Assembly (NCBI GenBank): GCA_017645985.1
Contig: JAGCNK010000060.1
Coordinates: 1-8,645 of the forward strand
From: Bacteroidales bacterium
GTDB lineage: Bacteria > Bacteroidota > Bacteroidia > Bacteroidales > UBA3824
Direction of reading: 5' to 3'
Length of the DNA stretch: 8,645 nucleotides
In this document: in pieces, positions 6,897 to 8,645 of the stretch
Layout: each line of letters starts with the position of its first letter
How positions within the stretch are numbered: position 1 is the stretch's first letter
Made by a program: the position numbers and the translations under genes
Notes under the pieces: generated by a model
What the model was told of the DNA's origin: nothing
Seen by the model: only the letters and a program-made list of their open reading frames with translations
Databases searched by the model: none

Positions 6897-7925
6897 CTAT
6901 GCGAACTTCTTCATCAAATTGAATGCGAGGTCGTTTTGTTCGGGTGTGCCCACGGTGATGCGGATGCAGTTGTCGCACATAGGCATTCCGTGACGGCTGC
7001 GGAGAATCACGCCGTTGTTGATCATATACTGCTGCAACTCTTTGTGTTTGGCGGTGCGTATCATAAAGAAGTTGGCATCGCTGCGGAACACTTTTTCGAT
7101 GTAGGGCAATGTAGCTACGTTTGCCATAAAACGGTCGCGCTCGCTTACAAGGAGTTTTACGGTGTTTTTGAAACCTTCCACGTCTTGCAGTTTCTCCACG
7201 AGCGACTTTTGGGTAAATCCGTCCATATTGTAGGGCAGTTTCACCTTGTTGATCATAGCCGCCAACTCTTTGCTCATATAGCCCACGCCGGCACGCAGGG
7301 AGGCAAGTCCCCAAGCCTTTGAGAACGTTTGAATTACAACCAAATTGTCGTAATCTTTGAGATAGTTGATGCACGACTCCACGTCCGAAAAATCGTTGTA
7401 AGCCTCATCCACAACTACCAATCCTTTGAAATTCTTCACCACTTCGATAATCTGCTCGGTGGGATATGCTATGCCCGTGGGATTGTTTGGCGAACAGATG
7501 ATTATCATCTTGGTGTTAGGAGTAACGGCGTTTAAAAGTCGCTGAGTGGAGAACGAAAAATCTTCGTTGAGCATCACCTCGTTGAACTTGACATCGTTGA
7601 GGTTTGCCAAGGTGTAATACATACCGTAACTTGGCGCTAGCGACAGAGCCTCATCTTTTTGTGGATTGCAAGCCACACGGTAGACAAGGTCGAGAATCTC
7701 GTCGCTGCCGTTGCCCATAACCATATTGGCCACCTCCACGCCCTTGATTTTGGCGAGAAGGGTTTTAGGGTCGATTTGCAGAGGGTCAGGGTAGCGGTTC
7801 CAAGTGCCAAAAGGATTTTCGTTGGCATCGAGAAAAACGTAGTCGCCCTTGCTCACAAGGTCGCGGGCGGCGGAATACGCCTCCATTGAAACGATATTTT
7901 TTCTCAAAAATTTATCTAAATTCAT
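6897..7925 (-). CDS. hisC: Histidinol-phosphate aminotransferase
   Basis: This PLP-dependent enzyme converts imidazole-acetol phosphate and glutamate to histidinol phosphate and 2-oxoglutarate in cytosolic histidine synthesis. The 342-residue length is normal for the family (fold type I, class II aminotransferases). Diagnostic motifs are ANENPFG (34-40), GNGSDE (71-76), SPNNPTG (145-151), DEAY (173-176, with Asp173 and Tyr176 contacting PLP), TFSKAWGLASLRAGVGY (200-216) with Schiff-base Lys203 and Arg211, and IRITVGT (321-327) with the carboxylate-binding Arg322. The ATG at 7923-7925 follows an AT-rich leader without Shine-Dalgarno sequence. The gene lies 36 bases after hisD, so they are co-transcribed, and an intrinsic terminator follows its TAG stop. 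Some HisC enzymes also act on aromatic amino acids; specificity cannot be told here, but the hisD context supports the histidine role. Confidence 0.96.
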   Translation of the reverse strand: MNLDKFLRKNIVSMEAYSAARDLVSKGDYVFLDANENPFGTWNRYPDPLQIDPKTLLAKIKGVEVANMVMGNGSDEILDLVYRVACNPQKDEALSLAPSYGMYYTLANLNDVKFNEVMLNEDFSFSTQRLLNAVTPNTKMIIICSPNNPTGIAYPTEQIIEVVKNFKGLVVVDEAYNDFSDVESCINYLKDYDNLVVIQTFSKAWGLASLRAGVGYMSKELAAMINKVKLPYNMDGFTQKSLVEKLQDVEGFKNTVKLLVSERDRFMANVATLPYIEKVFRSDANFFMIRTAKHKELQQYMINNGVILRSRHGMPMCDNCIRITVGTPEQNDLAFNLMKKFA

Positions 7926-7932
7926 GTTTTAT

Positions 7933-7951
7933 AACATTAATGAACGTTAAT
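7933..7951. repeat. Imperfect 9-base direct repeat between hisD and hisC
   Basis: AACATTAAT (7933-7941) and AACGTTAAT (7943-7951) differ at one base and are spaced 10 bases apart, one helical turn, in the 36-base gap between hisD and hisC. They could be a protein-binding site, or simply AT-rich leader sequence favouring an open start region for hisC. No known operator was recognised. Confidence 0.3.
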
Positions 7952-7961
7952 AATCAATTCT

Positions 7962-8645
7962 TCACCCCAATCGCACAGTTACAGCGTTTTTATGAGCCTG
8001 TAATTGTTCGGCGGCGGCCATGATTTCGATTGCGTGTCCGATGGTTTTGATACCCTTTTCGGTGATGGTTTGGAAGGTGATTTTTTTGGTAAACGAATCC
8101 ATATTCAATCCCGAATAAGCCTTGGCTGCGCCGTTGGTGGGCAGGGTGTGGTTGGTGCCCGAGGCATAGTCGCCCGCACTTTCGCAAGCGTAACTGCCTA
8201 TGAAGACGCTACCTGCGTTGGTTACCTGCTCGGCAAGGGCTTCGGCGTTGTCGGTTGATATAATAAGGTGTTCGGGAGCCCAAAGGTTGGTGAGGTGGAT
8301 AGATTTCTCGTTAGAATCTGTTACCACGGCAAAACTCAATGCGAATGCTTTTTCGGCAATCTCCTTGCGGGGAAGGAGTTTCAACTGACGTTCGGCTTCG
8401 GTAATGATTTCGTTTTTCTTTGCCTCATCAGAAACAAAGAGACCCACCTGCGAATCGGCACCGTGCTCGCATTGCGACAGCAAATCGGCTGCTGCATATA
8501 CGGCGTTGGTGGTGCTGTCGGCTACAACGGCAAGTTCCGACGGACCTGCGGGCATATCTATTGCGGTTTCCGACGAGTTTACCAACTGCTTGGCAACGGT
8601 TACAAAGCGGTTGCCCGGGCCAAAAATCTTCGACACCTTGGGAAC
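7962..8645 (-). CDS. hisD: Histidinol dehydrogenase, C-terminal half (5' end outside window)
   Basis: The frame is open at the right edge and ends in TGA at 7962-7964, giving the last 227 residues of a protein usually about 430 long. A GTG at 8634-8636 is internal, because the frame continues upstream as VPK before the family motif KIFGPGN. HisD is a zinc enzyme that oxidises L-histidinol to L-histidine in two NAD-dependent steps. Conserved stretches are MPAGPSEL, LLSQCEHGADSQ (Gln and His zinc ligands, E. coli Gln259 and His262), APEHL (catalytic Glu326 and His327), GDYASGTNHTLPT (zinc ligand Asp360 and substrate His367) and LQAHKNAV (zinc ligand His419). All the C-terminal active-site residues are present, so nothing suggests a broken gene. 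hisC follows after 36 bases. The promoter, and probably hisG, lie beyond the right edge. Confidence 0.95.
   Translation of the reverse strand, partial: VPKVSKIFGPGNRFVTVAKQLVNSSETAIDMPAGPSELAVVADSTTNAVYAAADLLSQCEHGADSQVGLFVSDEAKKNEIITEAERQLKLLPRKEIAEKAFALSFAVVTDSNEKSIHLTNLWAPEHLIISTDNAEALAEQVTNAGSVFIGSYACESAGDYASGTNHTLPTNGAAKAYSGLNMDSFTKKITFQTITEKGIKTIGHAIEIMAAAEQLQAHKNAVTVRLG

Noticed and set aside
6835..7374. 179-codon open frame on the - strand
   Set aside because: It is an alternative frame of hisC that runs through the terminator hairpin. Its composition is basic and low in recognisable structure, whereas the hisC frame has every catalytic motif.

Overview
The window looks like the chromosome of a member of the Bacteroidota, probably order Bacteroidales. 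The reasons are protein-level resemblance of the recognisable genes, a lipoprotein-rich envelope gene, AT-rich start regions without Shine-Dalgarno sequences, and a hisD-hisC order typical of that phylum. This is an inference from gene content; there is no rRNA or marker gene here to fix the species.

Layout from left to right. (1) Positions 1-1116, + strand: the 3' part of a family 2 (GT-A) glycosyltransferase gene that begins outside the window. (2) Positions 1147-6745, all - strand: a compact four-gene unit, read from right to left. It encodes a von Willebrand factor A (vWA) lipoprotein with a complete metal-binding MIDAS motif, a small three-helix membrane protein, a membrane-anchored hybrid histidine kinase with a C-terminal receiver domain, and a soluble three-PAS histidine kinase. 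Gaps between the genes are 3, 33 and 4 bases, so they are almost certainly co-transcribed. (3) Positions 6746-6896: a 151-base gap holding a strong intrinsic terminator for the genes on its right and a weak candidate promoter for the vWA operon. (4) Positions 6897-8645, - strand: hisC (complete) and hisD (3' part only) of histidine biosynthesis.

How the genes may work together. hisD and hisC catalyse the last step and the transamination step of histidine synthesis, and their transcription ends at the terminator before the vWA operon. The vWA operon looks like a dedicated signalling module. The hybrid kinase has two membrane helices but almost no periplasmic loop, so it probably has no extracellular sensor domain of its own. 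The co-encoded vWA lipoprotein and three-helix protein are natural candidates for supplying the external input. The second kinase has only cytoplasmic PAS sensors and no receiver, and could share the receiver of the first. No DNA-binding response regulator is present in the window, so the output is unknown. This four-gene arrangement is the most interesting item here. I do not recognise it as a named system, and its novelty cannot be settled from sequence inspection alone.

No tRNA, rRNA, CRISPR array, insertion sequence or attachment site was seen. No gene-free stretch exceeds about 150 bases.
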